This document shows, piece after piece, positions 8,401 to 16,186 of a DNA stretch of 64,000 nt. Source of the stretch: Bradyrhizobium tropiciagri. Lineage in GTDB: Bacteria; Pseudomonadota; Alphaproteobacteria; Rhizobiales; Xanthobacteraceae. The position numbers and the translations under genes are program-made. The notes beneath the pieces are model-generated. The model saw only the letters and a list, made by a program, of their open reading frames with translations, did not search any database and was not told where the DNA came from. Each line of letters starts with the position of its first letter. The stretch's first letter is position 1. The DNA is taken from assembly GCF_001189845.1 (NCBI RefSeq), contig NZ_LFLZ01000044.1, positions 1 to 64,000 on the forward strand, read 5' to 3'.

Positions 8401-8977
8401 TCAATTCGGCAATCGCGTAGACTTCGTCCGCGGAGAACGCGACGATCGCGGTGCGTCGCGGCTGCCGCGTGATCTTGCGGTCGCCGGCGAATTCGAGCTG
8501 CGACAGCCTGGGCCGCGTGATGATCGAGGCGCCGGGCAGCAGCCGCTCGATCATGGGGCGCATCGTCGCAGCGCCCAGCAGCAGCGTCTCGTCGCGGCCA
8601 CGGCGATTGAGGATGCGGTCGGTGAAGACATGCCCGCGCTCAAGATCGGCCGCGATCTGGATCTCGTCGACCGCGAGAAAGGACACATCGAGATCGCGCG
8701 GCATCGCCTCGACCGTCGAGACCCAGAAGCGCGGCGCCTTCGGCTTGATCTTCTCCTCGCCGGTCACCAGCGCGACATTGTCGACGCCGGCGCGGTCCGC
8801 GATCTTGTTGTAGACCTCGCGTGCCAGAAGCCGCAGCGGCAGGCCGATCAAGCCCGACGAATGCGCCAGCATGCGCTCGATGGCCAGATGCGTCTTGCCG
8901 GTATTGGTCGGCCCCAGCACCGCGGTGACGCCTGCACCGGGCGCGCGGTCATTTCCGAACGAAGTTGAGAAAGCCAT
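5405..8977 (-). CDS. Suv3-like DExH RNA helicase with long disordered tail
   Basis: ATP-dependent helicase of 1190 aa similar to mitochondrial Suv3, which feeds RNA to degradosomes. Walker A GPTNTGKT is at residues 22-29, DEIQ at 104-107, and motif VI QIAGRAGRATR at 267-277. The Suv3-type C-terminal region follows to about residue 830. Residues 840-1030 are Ala/Glu/Pro/Val-rich and acidic. Residues 1030-1170 are rich in Arg, Gly, Asp and Asn (RGERGDRDRGGRDFGKGG), a probable RNA-binding disordered tail. The protein ends SPFAKLAALKEQLAGRKE. The start ATG 8977 gives the expected N terminus just before Walker A. The S4 protein downstream fits a role in RNA handling. Confidence 0.9.
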   Translation of the reverse strand: MAFSTSFGNDRAPGAGVTAVLGPTNTGKTHLAIERMLAHSSGLIGLPLRLLAREVYNKIADRAGVDNVALVTGEEKIKPKAPRFWVSTVEAMPRDLDVSFLAVDEIQIAADLERGHVFTDRILNRRGRDETLLLGAATMRPMIERLLPGASIITRPRLSQLEFAGDRKITRQPRRTAIVAFSADEVYAIAELIRRQHGGAAVVLGSLSPRTRNAQVAMFQNGDVDYLVATDAVGMGLNLDVDHVAFASDRKYDGYQFRRLTPAEFAQIAGRAGRATRNGTFGTTGRCAPFEPELVNALQNHTFDSVKMLQWRNAKLDFSSLGALQVSLALSPNHEALTRAPVAEDMRVLEHVARDAEVRQWAHGPKAVERLWEACQVPDYRKLSPAAHAELVTTLYGFLMQKGRIPDAWFAAQVDQANRTDGDIDTLSGRIAQIRTWTFVANRPDWLYDPDHWQGITRELENKLSDALHERLTERFVDRRTSVLMRRLRENSVLNTEIGKTGEVIVEGHVIGRLDGFTFAPDAAEAGSDAKALQAAAQQVLAREIDARAEKLGAAPDEQFVLTSDGTIRWTGDAVAKLVAADDALHPRLRIISDERLTGASREAVQTRLDLWLKTHIEKLLGPLFELSKAEDLQGIARGIAFQLVEALGVLERTKIAAEMKDLDQPSRAALRKYGVRFGAYHIYFPQLLKPAARSLASLLWAEKQSNVDMAALSNVQHLASSGRTSFPVDKTLPRDGYRVLGYRQCGERAVRVDILERLADLIRPALAWRETSPGEKPAGAFDGRGFVVTQAMTSLTGSAGEDFASILRALGYRMDRRPPLPPKPVEAAPVEAVPAETTETVAAETPPVEATSDVAVDPPVDASPEVVADAPEAATDQLVSGDPAPSAALLPDVGFAEVASSEATPVVIETTPVVVETRPEPVAEVAAEPAAAAAESAPEAPAADVAAEPALAAEAAAETTSEATAEAPAETASADAAPAEAATAEAAPAAAETPAEPQLVEVWRPGGRSDERRPHHRGGHDRNRGRHQGKPAEGAQASEGGGEGEKREHHRRPRRHQDFRTPRPGAPADATAVAAAPADGAPARDNRQDNRDDRGQRRERFEGKGRDRDNNERRRDNKFGGGGDRKGERGDRDRGGRDFGKGGRDKRESGPSHRPYASSAPRERDRPIDPNSPFAKLAALKEQLAGRKE

Positions 8978-9018
8978 ATTTTGCAGGTGTTTCTTGAACT
9001 GTTGGCGGAACGCTCAAT

Positions 9019-9157
9019 CCGTCATCCTGAGGAGCGCGTCAGCGCGTCTCGAAGGATGCACGGCCGAGATTTCCACACGTGGCGATCCGCTAGCCGAGAC
9101 AGGTGGGCCGCCGCCCTTCGAGACGGCCGCTGCGCGGCCTCCTCAGGGTGACGGGGA
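9019..9157. repeat. Intergenic palindromic repeat, family A
   Basis: Begins GTCATCCTGAGGAGCGCG and ends in the inverted arm CCTCCTCAGGGTGACGGGG. It is one of two copies in the gene-free stretch 8978-9642. Between them a minus-strand frame of 86 codons (9177-9437) has no recognisable similarity and no good ribosome site, so it is not called. Confidence 0.85.
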
Positions 9158-9493
9158 GAGTTGGGAGCCGTGAGCCTCACTCCTGCACGTATCCTTTCGC
9201 AAAATCTGTCTCACAATGCGACGCTTTCTGCGCCCCGCTTAAGCTTCGGAACGAGTCTAGAACGAATCGCGGCCGAATCGCTGACTCCATTCCAGGCTCG
9301 AAACGTTCACCGCAACATCTCGGGTAGGCTGACGGCGGCGGCACTAGATCAAGTTTGAGAGGGCTCCACAAGCAGGGGATATGCGGACTGAATTCCTTAA
9401 GTTCCAGGGGTGGCGGAGTCGAATCAGAACCGGGCAAGAGTCAACTGGATTCCATGATGTTTGTTGCATGCCTTGCGCTCAAGAACTGCCCGA

Positions 9494-9624
9494 CCCGTCA
9501 TCCCCGCGCAAAGGCCCCGCCTTTGTCGCTGGAGGTGCGAGCGGAGCGAGCCTCGAAGGATGCACGGCCCCCGCCGGTGGCCGTCGACCCTTCGAGACGC
9601 GCTACGCGCTCCTCAGGGTGACGG
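9494..9624. repeat. Intergenic palindromic repeat, family A (hybrid copy)
   Basis: The left arm is the variant CCGTCATCCCCGCGCAAAGG plus GCGAGCGGAGCGAGCCTCGA, and the right arm is the common GCTCCTCAGGGTGACGG. It lies immediately downstream of the DUF3108 gene stop. Confidence 0.8.
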
Positions 9625-9642
9625 TCAGGCAGTGACGTAATC

Positions 9643-10494
9643 CTACTGCGTCTTCGCCACGCGCGGCGGCGCGGCGGTGGTGACGAACGAGGTGGCTTCC
9701 AGCATGGCCTGGCCGAGCGGGGTCGGGATCGTCATGCGGAACGGCACCAGCAGGCGGGTGCCCGCGATCGGCACGAAGGCGATCTCGATGTTGCGTTGGG
9801 CGGCGAGGTATTTGATCACGGGGCGATCCGGGATGTAGCCCGAGACCGGCACGAAATAGAGCGCGCAGACCAGCGCCGGGCCGTGATAGCCGCGCTCGGC
9901 CTTGACGATCTCGACCCGCTTGAAATCCAGCTTGAGGTCGTAGCGCATCCGGCCGTCGAACACGCCGGCGCCGGTGCGGCAGACGTCCGGGCTCATCAGT
10001 TCGGCATTGCCGGGCGCGCGCAGGAACGAGCCGGTCATCGGATCGAACACGTTCTTCTTCTGCGCCTCGGTCACCGGCAGGCGGTCGGCATCGACCGGCG
10101 GCTCCGGCTCGATCGCGGATTCCTTGATGCCGCCATTGGCGAGCACCATCCGGATCGTCTCCGACTTCTTCGAGGTGGTGGTGGTCGCGGTGTAGGACGA
10201 GGCCGCGAGCGAACCGTTGACGACGCGGCCCTGCGAGGCGCCCGCGCCGGTGCCGCCGGAAAACGCCTTCAAGAGGCCCGCGGTGCCGCCCTGGGCTGCG
10301 GCCGAGAAGGTGTCGTCGCCGATTTCGATGGTCCAGCTGCCCTTGCCGACCGGGATACCGGCGAGCGTCGCCTCATATTGGGCGTCGAGCCGCCCCTGCG
10401 CGCTGGCGCGTTCGGCACAAAACAGCAGCAAGGCGCCCGCGCACAGGCCGAGGAGCCGGCCGAGCGGGGGCAAAATGGCAATGGCGGTGGTCAC
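9643..10494 (-). CDS. DUF3108 domain-containing exported protein
   Basis: 283 aa with a signal peptide (hydrophobic GLCAGALLLFCAERASAQ, probable cleavage after about residue 33). The mature part matches the DUF3108 pattern: an ATLAGIPVGKGSW-type N-terminal strand, DPMTGSFLRAPG in the middle, and a long beta-rich C terminus with RNIEIAFVPIAGTRLLVPF. The function of the family is not known; it is usually periplasmic. It starts at a GTG preceded by TAGG. It is divergent from rpmB, separated by 332 nt. Confidence 0.85.
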   Translation of the reverse strand: MTTAIAILPPLGRLLGLCAGALLLFCAERASAQGRLDAQYEATLAGIPVGKGSWTIEIGDDTFSAAAQGGTAGLLKAFSGGTGAGASQGRVVNGSLAASSYTATTTTSKKSETIRMVLANGGIKESAIEPEPPVDADRLPVTEAQKKNVFDPMTGSFLRAPGNAELMSPDVCRTGAGVFDGRMRYDLKLDFKRVEIVKAERGYHGPALVCALYFVPVSGYIPDRPVIKYLAAQRNIEIAFVPIAGTRLLVPFRMTIPTPLGQAMLEATSFVTTAAPPRVAKTQ

Positions 10495-10697
10495 TTAACC
10501 TACCTGACGGTCCTGCTATCGGCGCTCTGTTCGTTGTCCGTTTGGTCCTTCAATTCGGCCGGACAATTTGCGCGTCTCTTATGGAACCAAGACTTGCAGC
10601 CGAATACGCCCTTTATATGGTTGCCATTTCAGCTGTTAAGTGGCTGGAACGGCTTATGAACCGGCATTCCCCGGTAGCGCCATGCGGCGATATAATC

Positions 10698-10726
10698 TTG
10701 ACGCTTGGGCGATCTGCCCCTATACA
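10698..10726 (+). promoter_or_regulatory. Sigma70-type promoter of rpmB
   Basis: TTGACG (10698-10703), a 17-nt spacer and TATACA (10721-10726) give near-consensus elements. The predicted leader before rpmB is about 95 nt. The rest of the 10495-10826 gap shows nothing else clear. Confidence 0.8.
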
Positions 10727-10826
10727 CCCGCGGTTCCTGGAAAATGGACGCGAATTCAAAACCCCCGCGCGGGCCGTGCGAATGCACGCCTGACAGAGAG
10801 GCGGGGATGGAAAAGGATTTTGTAAG

Positions 10827-11135
10827 ATGTCCCGGCGCTGCGAACTGACGGCCAAGGGCCCCCAGACGGGCCACAAGGTGAGCCACTCCAACATCAAGAC
10901 CAAGCGGCGCTTCCTGCCGAACCTGGCCAACGTGACCTTCATCTCGGATGCGCTCGGCCGCAACGTGCGCCTGCGCGTCTCGACCAACGCACTGAAGAGC
11001 GTCGACCACAATGGCGGCCTCGACGCCTACCTGCTCAAGGCCAAGGCCGACGTGCTCTCGCCCCGCGCCCTCGAACTGAAGCGCGCGATCGAGAAGAAGG
11101 TCGGCAAGCCGGCGCCGGTGAAGAAGGCGAGCTGA
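10827..11135 (+). CDS. rpmB: 50S ribosomal protein L28
   Basis: 102 aa, the alphaproteobacterial length for L28. It begins MSRRCELTAKGPQTGHKVSH and contains NIKTKRRFLPNL and the family core VRLRVSTNALKSVDHNGGL. A Lys-rich tail ends in KKAS. It is a monocistronic unit with its own promoter upstream and a strong terminator 39 nt after the stop. Confidence 0.98.
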   Translation: MSRRCELTAKGPQTGHKVSHSNIKTKRRFLPNLANVTFISDALGRNVRLRVSTNALKSVDHNGGLDAYLLKAKADVLSPRALELKRAIEKKVGKPAPVKKAS

Positions 11136-11173
11136 GCGAAGCCGCAAGAGCGGAATTCGCGAAGAGAGTTTTG

Positions 11174-11208
11174 AACGGCCGGGTCGATGACCCGGCCGTT
11201 TTTGTTTT
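11174..11208 (+). terminator. Rho-independent terminator of rpmB
   Basis: Stem AACGGCCGGGTC / GACCCGGCCGTT with a tiny loop, followed by TTTTGTTTT. Confidence 0.92.
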
Positions 11209-11263
11209 GGGGGTGCATCGAACTCAAACAAACTTCGCCTCGCTCGAACTGGCGGCCCTTTGT

Positions 11264-13408
11264 TTAGTTCTTCGGCTCTTCGGTCGTCGTTGCCTTCTCG
11301 GCTGGCTTGGCCGTCAATCGCTTCATCACTTCAGCCGGTATGAACGCACGGCCGGTCTGGTAGGTGCCGGATTCCGTCTGGGACGGCGGACTGGGTGTCG
11401 GGAAGACGCGGTTTCCGCTGGCAGTATCGGGTGGTGTGGCTGAGACCGGCGGCACGGCGATCGCCGCATTGCTTGCCGCGGCGGGCGCCGGCGGTGCCGC
11501 GCTCGCGGCTGGCTGGTTGCCGCTCGCTGGATTGTTCACTGGCGCCCGCGGCGTGTAGAGCCGCGTCACCACCTTTTCGCGCACCAGCTCTTCATTGTCG
11601 GGGTACCACATGCCGCTCGGCGGCATCTTCATAGCGCGCTCGGCGAAGCCGCGACTGATACCGAAGCTTTGCAGGCGCGCGATCTCGCGTTCGATCGAGC
11701 TTCGGCGATCGGCTGCGGTCATGCCGCGAAACGAGGCCTGGTGAAATCCGAGCTTGCCGCCGCCTGTGAACAGCCCGCGCTCCTTGCCGCCGAGGAACAC
11801 CACCGTGCAGGCGGAGACGCAGCTGTCCTTCACGAAGGTCGCAAGCCCGCGCGCCTTGATCAGGTCGGCCATCTTCTGCGCCTCATTCATGCGCCCGCCG
11901 ATCGAATTGAGCCGGACCAGCTTCAGGTCACTCATCGCGTTCAGGAAGCCCTCAAGCTCCTTGGCGACACCGAAGGTGATGCCGCCGGAGAATTCCAGCA
12001 TCTGGCCGTTCAACAGCACGCGGAACTGGTGCGGCCCGAGGCGGGCGTCGCCTGAGACGATCTCGTAGACGCCGGCGATCTGCGGCGCCGCGACGAACAG
12101 GCAGCTATAGGCGAGGTAGGCGACGCCGAGCGCCGTGGCGAGTTTGGCCGCGCCGCCCCAGAACGACTTGCCGAGCGCCCGGTAATGCGTCGCCGCGCGC
12201 CAGACGCCGACGGTGACCCAGATCCGCAACAGCACGATCGACACCCAGATCGCGATCATCGAGACCAGCCACAGCGCCGGATATTCGCTGCCGCGCTCGT
12301 TGAGCAGGTGGCTGACCACGACGATCACAACGCCGAGGCCGGCGCCGAGCACGGTGCCGTTGACCCAATAGGAGACCGGCAGCGACAGCTCGCCGCGCCA
12401 GTGCCGCACGAAATAATTGGCCCGCCGCGGCAAGGGCGGCGGCAGCACGATGGATGGCGGCGGCGCAGCGGCGCTCGCCTGTGCGACGCCCAATGCGTCG
12501 GCAACGGCTCGCTCGGCCTGATCAGCCCCATCGAACAGAGCAGGTTCGACTTGACCAGGCGCGACGCCGGGCAACGGCGGCGGCGGCAGCGGTCGCACGG
12601 CAACTAACGGCACCGCCGCACTGGCGCCATCGATCCGCAGCACGCCGGTCTGCGCAAACGAATCGTAGAAGGCATCCTTGCGATAGATCACGTGATGCAG
12701 CGCGATCAGCGCGCCGATGCCGCCGCAGACCGTGGGCAAGATCATCGCCATCCACCAGGCCTCGCCGAGCGGTGTGATACGCACCCCGAGCAGGGACAGC
12801 AGCAGCGGCCCGGCGACGTAGGGTGCAAGCGGCAACGCCTGCATCAGGTAGCGGCGCAGCACTGCCGATGATGGCGGCGGATGCAGCCCGCTTGCGGCGT
12901 CAGCGAGACGAAGGCCGAGCAGCCGGCGGCCCGGCGTGCCGCCCCGGCGATCGGACAAGAGGCGCAGCACGAAGAACAGCGGCAGCCAGAACAGGCCGAG
13001 GATCGGCTCCGCGACCGGCTTGCCCTCGGCATCGCGCAGGTAAGTGATCTGCTTTCGCGTGGTGAAGGCGCCGTTTTGCGTGACCCGCACCAGGTTCAGC
13101 GCACGTGCCGACGTCAGCTGAAACAGGCCTTGCCGGCAATCGACGATCGTGGTGGGGACGAAATCCGCCGGGACGTCGAAGCCTTCGGGAACGGCCTTGA
13201 GCTGATCGCAATAGAGCAGCATGAAGCCGCCGGGAAACTGCACGCGCCCGCCGGTCGCGGGATACAAGGCAAACGCCAGCACCTGGAGCAACAGCGTTGC
13301 GATGGCGATGTCGACCGCGAACGCCGTTACGCGGCGCCAGAAGCCACCGCGTTCGCGCGCCACGCCCTCCACGATCTGAAGCGGGGAATCGGTCGTAAGG
13401 TCACTCAA
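11264..13408 (-). CDS. RDD-family membrane protein fused to a ClpP-like periplasmic protease domain
   Basis: 714 aa. Residues 20-250 form an RDD-type membrane domain (GFWRRVTAFAVDIAIATLLL, RRGGTPGRRLLGLRL, VIYRKDAFYDSFAQT). A Pro-rich linker and further membrane helices occupy 260-440. Residues 450-630 resemble the COG3904 ClpP/crotonase fold: LVRLNSIGGRMNEAQKMADL, the nucleophile motif KDSCVSACTVVFLGGKER (candidate serine in CVSAC) and GFHQ with the candidate catalytic His. The C terminus is Pro/Ala-rich. It starts at a TTG without a clear ribosome site, so the true start may differ. The fusion suggests a membrane-tethered peptidase; the substrate is unknown. Confidence 0.82.
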   Translation of the reverse strand: MSDLTTDSPLQIVEGVARERGGFWRRVTAFAVDIAIATLLLQVLAFALYPATGGRVQFPGGFMLLYCDQLKAVPEGFDVPADFVPTTIVDCRQGLFQLTSARALNLVRVTQNGAFTTRKQITYLRDAEGKPVAEPILGLFWLPLFFVLRLLSDRRGGTPGRRLLGLRLADAASGLHPPPSSAVLRRYLMQALPLAPYVAGPLLLSLLGVRITPLGEAWWMAMILPTVCGGIGALIALHHVIYRKDAFYDSFAQTGVLRIDGASAAVPLVAVRPLPPPPLPGVAPGQVEPALFDGADQAERAVADALGVAQASAAAPPPSIVLPPPLPRRANYFVRHWRGELSLPVSYWVNGTVLGAGLGVVIVVVSHLLNERGSEYPALWLVSMIAIWVSIVLLRIWVTVGVWRAATHYRALGKSFWGGAAKLATALGVAYLAYSCLFVAAPQIAGVYEIVSGDARLGPHQFRVLLNGQMLEFSGGITFGVAKELEGFLNAMSDLKLVRLNSIGGRMNEAQKMADLIKARGLATFVKDSCVSACTVVFLGGKERGLFTGGGKLGFHQASFRGMTAADRRSSIEREIARLQSFGISRGFAERAMKMPPSGMWYPDNEELVREKVVTRLYTPRAPVNNPASGNQPAASAAPPAPAAASNAAIAVPPVSATPPDTASGNRVFPTPSPPSQTESGTYQTGRAFIPAEVMKRLTAKPAEKATTTEEPKN

Positions 13409-14309
13409 GACAAACTGCCAAACAAAATCGGCTCACCCGGAGCCGCCCGCGATCCCACAACCTGCCGGGCCGCACAGCGGAGGCATGGTGCCGAAGTTCG
13501 GTTGCCGTGGCAAGCTGTTGCAACTCCCGTGAGTTAACGGTGCGCCGGCGCGCAGACGGCGCGCGCGAGAACGCGAATTTCACCAGCCTTTTCAAGGTGA
13601 CACACCCTGTCCAGTCCTCGCAAAGAAAATATTCCTCTTGCCCGACCCCCAACTCACCGGTCCAAGCAGCGCGTCCCGCCTCCTCTGAGAGGGGCGTATC
13701 GCGATCGTCACGGACGTTGAGGCGGGATGCGGTGGACGCTTGAGGGCGCGCGCGACGAGACGCGAGCGGATTCTTCTCTACGCGATGAAGCGCGAAGTAG
13801 AATCATCCACCACGTCGCGCGAGGAGAGATGGATTGTCTTTCGTCCACGCCGAAGGCTTCGGCGCGACACGTCCCGCAATGACGGAGCTTATCATCGCCA
13901 GCTGCTGCCAATGACAGCGGTGTCATCGCTCGTCGCAACGCGCGAATCCATGTCGATGCGCTGCTGGTGCGTGAAGAAAGGCTTAACGCACGCGCCTTGC
14001 CCCGTTCAGAAACCCTATAAAATAAGGCAAAGCGGGCTTCACGGGCGGACGTTAATCACAAACTCATTCGCATCATCACGAGCGCATGAGGCGCATGCAA
14101 AACGCCACGATCTCTTCCAACTCATGGTGTGCAAACAAGCCGTCCGACACGGTTTCGATTCGACGCGGCTAAGTCGCGCGGCTCGAAAACCGTGAGGGAC
14201 ATCACGGCCGGTACAACTGATTGTGAGGCATGTATGCCGCACTCTTGGGAAGAAGCCTGGCCGTTCTTATGTCGCGTCCAAAGAACGATCCCGATAAAGG
14301 AATTGATCA
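13409..14309. other. Gene-free stretch with hairpin and degenerate palindromes
   Basis: About 900 nt with no convincing gene or RNA. At 14148-14194 a long imperfect hairpin pairs CACGGTTTCGA with TCGAAAACCGTG around GCGGCTAAGTCGCGC. At 13750-13885 lies a degraded repeat ending CGTCCCGCAATGACGGAG. Short frames here lack ribosome sites and family likeness. Confidence 0.6.
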
Positions 14310-14534
14310 ATGCAAGTTCGCGCAGCCGATACGCGCGGAAGACTGGTGCCTGCGCTCGCAACCGCCGCCGTGGCGGTGCTGGCGACCGCCGCCCTCGTCA
14401 TCCTCGAATTCAACCCGCCCCGCAATGTGCTGAAGGGCGAGCCCGGCATGATCACCTCCGCCGCCGCCAACCGCGCCGGCGCCACCGTGCTGCCGACCGA
14501 TCCGGTGACCACCGGCAGCGTACGCTACCGTTGA
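14310..14534 (+). CDS. Small single-span membrane or exported protein, unknown function
   Basis: 74 aa, start MQVRAADTRGRLVPALATAA. One hydrophobic segment covers residues 13-33, followed by a short polar tail ending TDPVTTGSVRYR. The ribosome site AAAGGA sits 8 nt before the ATG, which supports it as real. No domain is recognised. It is monocistronic and is followed by a repeat. Confidence 0.6.
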   Translation: MQVRAADTRGRLVPALATAAVAVLATAALVILEFNPPRNVLKGEPGMITSAAANRAGATVLPTDPVTTGSVRYR

Positions 14535-14555
14535 GGGCTCCGCTCTCTCCTCTTG

Positions 14556-14677
14556 GTCGTCCCGGCGAAGGCCGGGACCCATTACCCCGGCTGTCTATTT
14601 GGTGCGACGCTGGGGCAACATTCCGTGTAACGGCAAACATTAGTGGTTATGGGTCCCGGCTTTCGCCGGGACGACGG
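14556..14677. repeat. Intergenic palindromic repeat, family D (left copy)
   Basis: Arms CGTCCCGGCGAAGGCCGGGA and TCCCGGCTTTCGCCGGGACG with CCCATTACCCC and GGTTATGGG next to them. The second copy, in the same orientation, is at 16058-16183, so the pair brackets the solute-binding protein gene. Confidence 0.85.
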
Positions 14678-14799
14678 CGGTAATTGCGGCCTGCCGCATT
14701 TTCGCATCCCTGCTCCGGCGTCTCGCCACAAGCCTGCCTCCCCCGACCTGCGTAAGCTCTCCTCGCGAACAAAACAGAAAAGCCACAGGGAGGCTCACG

Positions 14800-16005
14800 A
14801 TGATCTGGAAGGCCATCACGGCAGCGCTCACGCTTGCGCTCGCATCACAAGTGTACGCCGCCGAGAAGAAATATGGCGCGGGCGCCAGCGACACCGAGAT
14901 CAAGCTCGGACAGACCTCGCCGTTCTCCGGCGCGGCGTCGGCCTACAGCGTGATCGCGAAGACGCAGGCCGCCTACTTCAAGATGATCAACGACAAGGGC
15001 GGCGTGAACGGGCGCAAGATCAACCTGATCACGCTCGACGACGGCTACTCGCCGCCGAAGACGGTGGAGCAGACCCGCAAGCTGGTGGAGCAGGAGGAGG
15101 TCGCCGCGATCCTCAATCCGCTGGGCACGCCGACCGGCCTTGCCGTGCGCAAATATCTCAACGACAAGAAAGTGCCGCAGTTGTTCGTCGGCGCGGGCGC
15201 CACGCTGTGGGGCGACTATGCGCATTATCCGTGGTCGATCGGCTTTCAGCCGTCATACCAGGCCGAGACCGCGGTCTATGCCAAATATGTGCTGACCCAG
15301 AAGCCGGACGCCAAGATCGCGCTGTTCTACCAGAACGACGATGCCGGCAAGGATTACGGCAACGGCTTCAAGAAGGGACTGGGCGCAGAGAACACCGCCA
15401 GGATGGTGGTGGCGGAGACGACCTATGAATCGACCGATCCGACGGTCGACAGCCAGATCGTGAAGCTGAAAGCCTCCGGCGCCAACGTGCTGTTCATGCA
15501 CGCGATCCCCAAGCAGGCGGCGCAGGCGATCAAGAAGATCGGCGAGATCGGCTGGAAGCCGGACCTGTTCTTCCTCGCGGCGACCTCGACGTCGGTGTCC
15601 TCGGTGCTGAAGCCGGCCGGCTTCGAATATTCCAAGGACATCATCTCGTCGTACTCGCTGAAGGACCCGAACGATCCGCAATGGAAGACGGATCCGGACG
15701 TGATCGCCTGGCAGGACTTCATGAAGAGCTACTTTCCGGACGGCAATCTGCAGGACCAACTGATCGTCTACGGCTATGTGGTGGCGGAGGCGACGGTGCA
15801 GGTGCTGAAGCAATGCGGCGACGACCTCACCCACGAAAACATCATGAAGCAGGCCGCCAACCTCGACATCGCGCTGCCGATGTTCCTGCCCGGCATCAAG
15901 GTGAAGACCTCGCCGACCGATTATTTCCCGGTCGAGGCGATGCGGCTGCAGAAGTTCAACGGCGAGACCTGGCAGCTGTTCGGCGACACCATCGGCAATG
16001 ATTGA
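14800..16005 (+). CDS. Branched-chain amino acid-type ABC transporter substrate-binding protein (orphan)
   Basis: 401-aa periplasmic-binding protein of the LivK/Peripla_BP_6 class. The signal peptide is cleaved after AYA at about residue 21. The mature part opens KLGQTSPFSGAASAYSVIAK and includes INDKGGVNGRKINLITLDDG and a second lobe with LFYQNDDAGKDYGNGFKKG. AGGGAGG precedes the ATG. No permease or ATPase genes are adjacent, so it must work with a transporter encoded elsewhere or act as a sensor. The ligand cannot be told from the sequence. Confidence 0.92.
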   Translation: MIWKAITAALTLALASQVYAAEKKYGAGASDTEIKLGQTSPFSGAASAYSVIAKTQAAYFKMINDKGGVNGRKINLITLDDGYSPPKTVEQTRKLVEQEEVAAILNPLGTPTGLAVRKYLNDKKVPQLFVGAGATLWGDYAHYPWSIGFQPSYQAETAVYAKYVLTQKPDAKIALFYQNDDAGKDYGNGFKKGLGAENTARMVVAETTYESTDPTVDSQIVKLKASGANVLFMHAIPKQAAQAIKKIGEIGWKPDLFFLAATSTSVSSVLKPAGFEYSKDIISSYSLKDPNDPQWKTDPDVIAWQDFMKSYFPDGNLQDQLIVYGYVVAEATVQVLKQCGDDLTHENIMKQAANLDIALPMFLPGIKVKTSPTDYFPVEAMRLQKFNGETWQLFGDTIGND

Positions 16006-16057
16006 GGGGTGAGAGAGATGTGTTGAGGGGAAGTTGTCGAACGCGCCCCCTCCACAT

Positions 16058-16183
16058 CGTCGTCCCGGCGCAGGCCGGGACCCATTACCCCGACCGGGCG
16101 ATGTGACGCGACGCTGGGGCCACAGCCTGCTGCAACAACAGGCTGCGGTGGTTATGGGTCCCGGCCTTCGCCGGGACGACGGG
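16058..16183. repeat. Intergenic palindromic repeat, family D (right copy)
   Basis: Same arms and orientation as the copy at 14556-14677; the central loop differs. It ends next to the stop of the hydrolase gene on the minus strand. Confidence 0.85.
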
Positions 16184-16186
16184 AGG

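Noticed and set aside
9405..9435. Sequence resembling part of a tRNA (GGCGGAGTCGAATCAGAACC)
   Set aside because: No cloverleaf can be folded around it and the T-loop consensus is broken.
9177..9437. 86-codon minus-strand frame between two repeats
   Set aside because: No ribosome site, no domain, and it lies in a repeat-filled gap.
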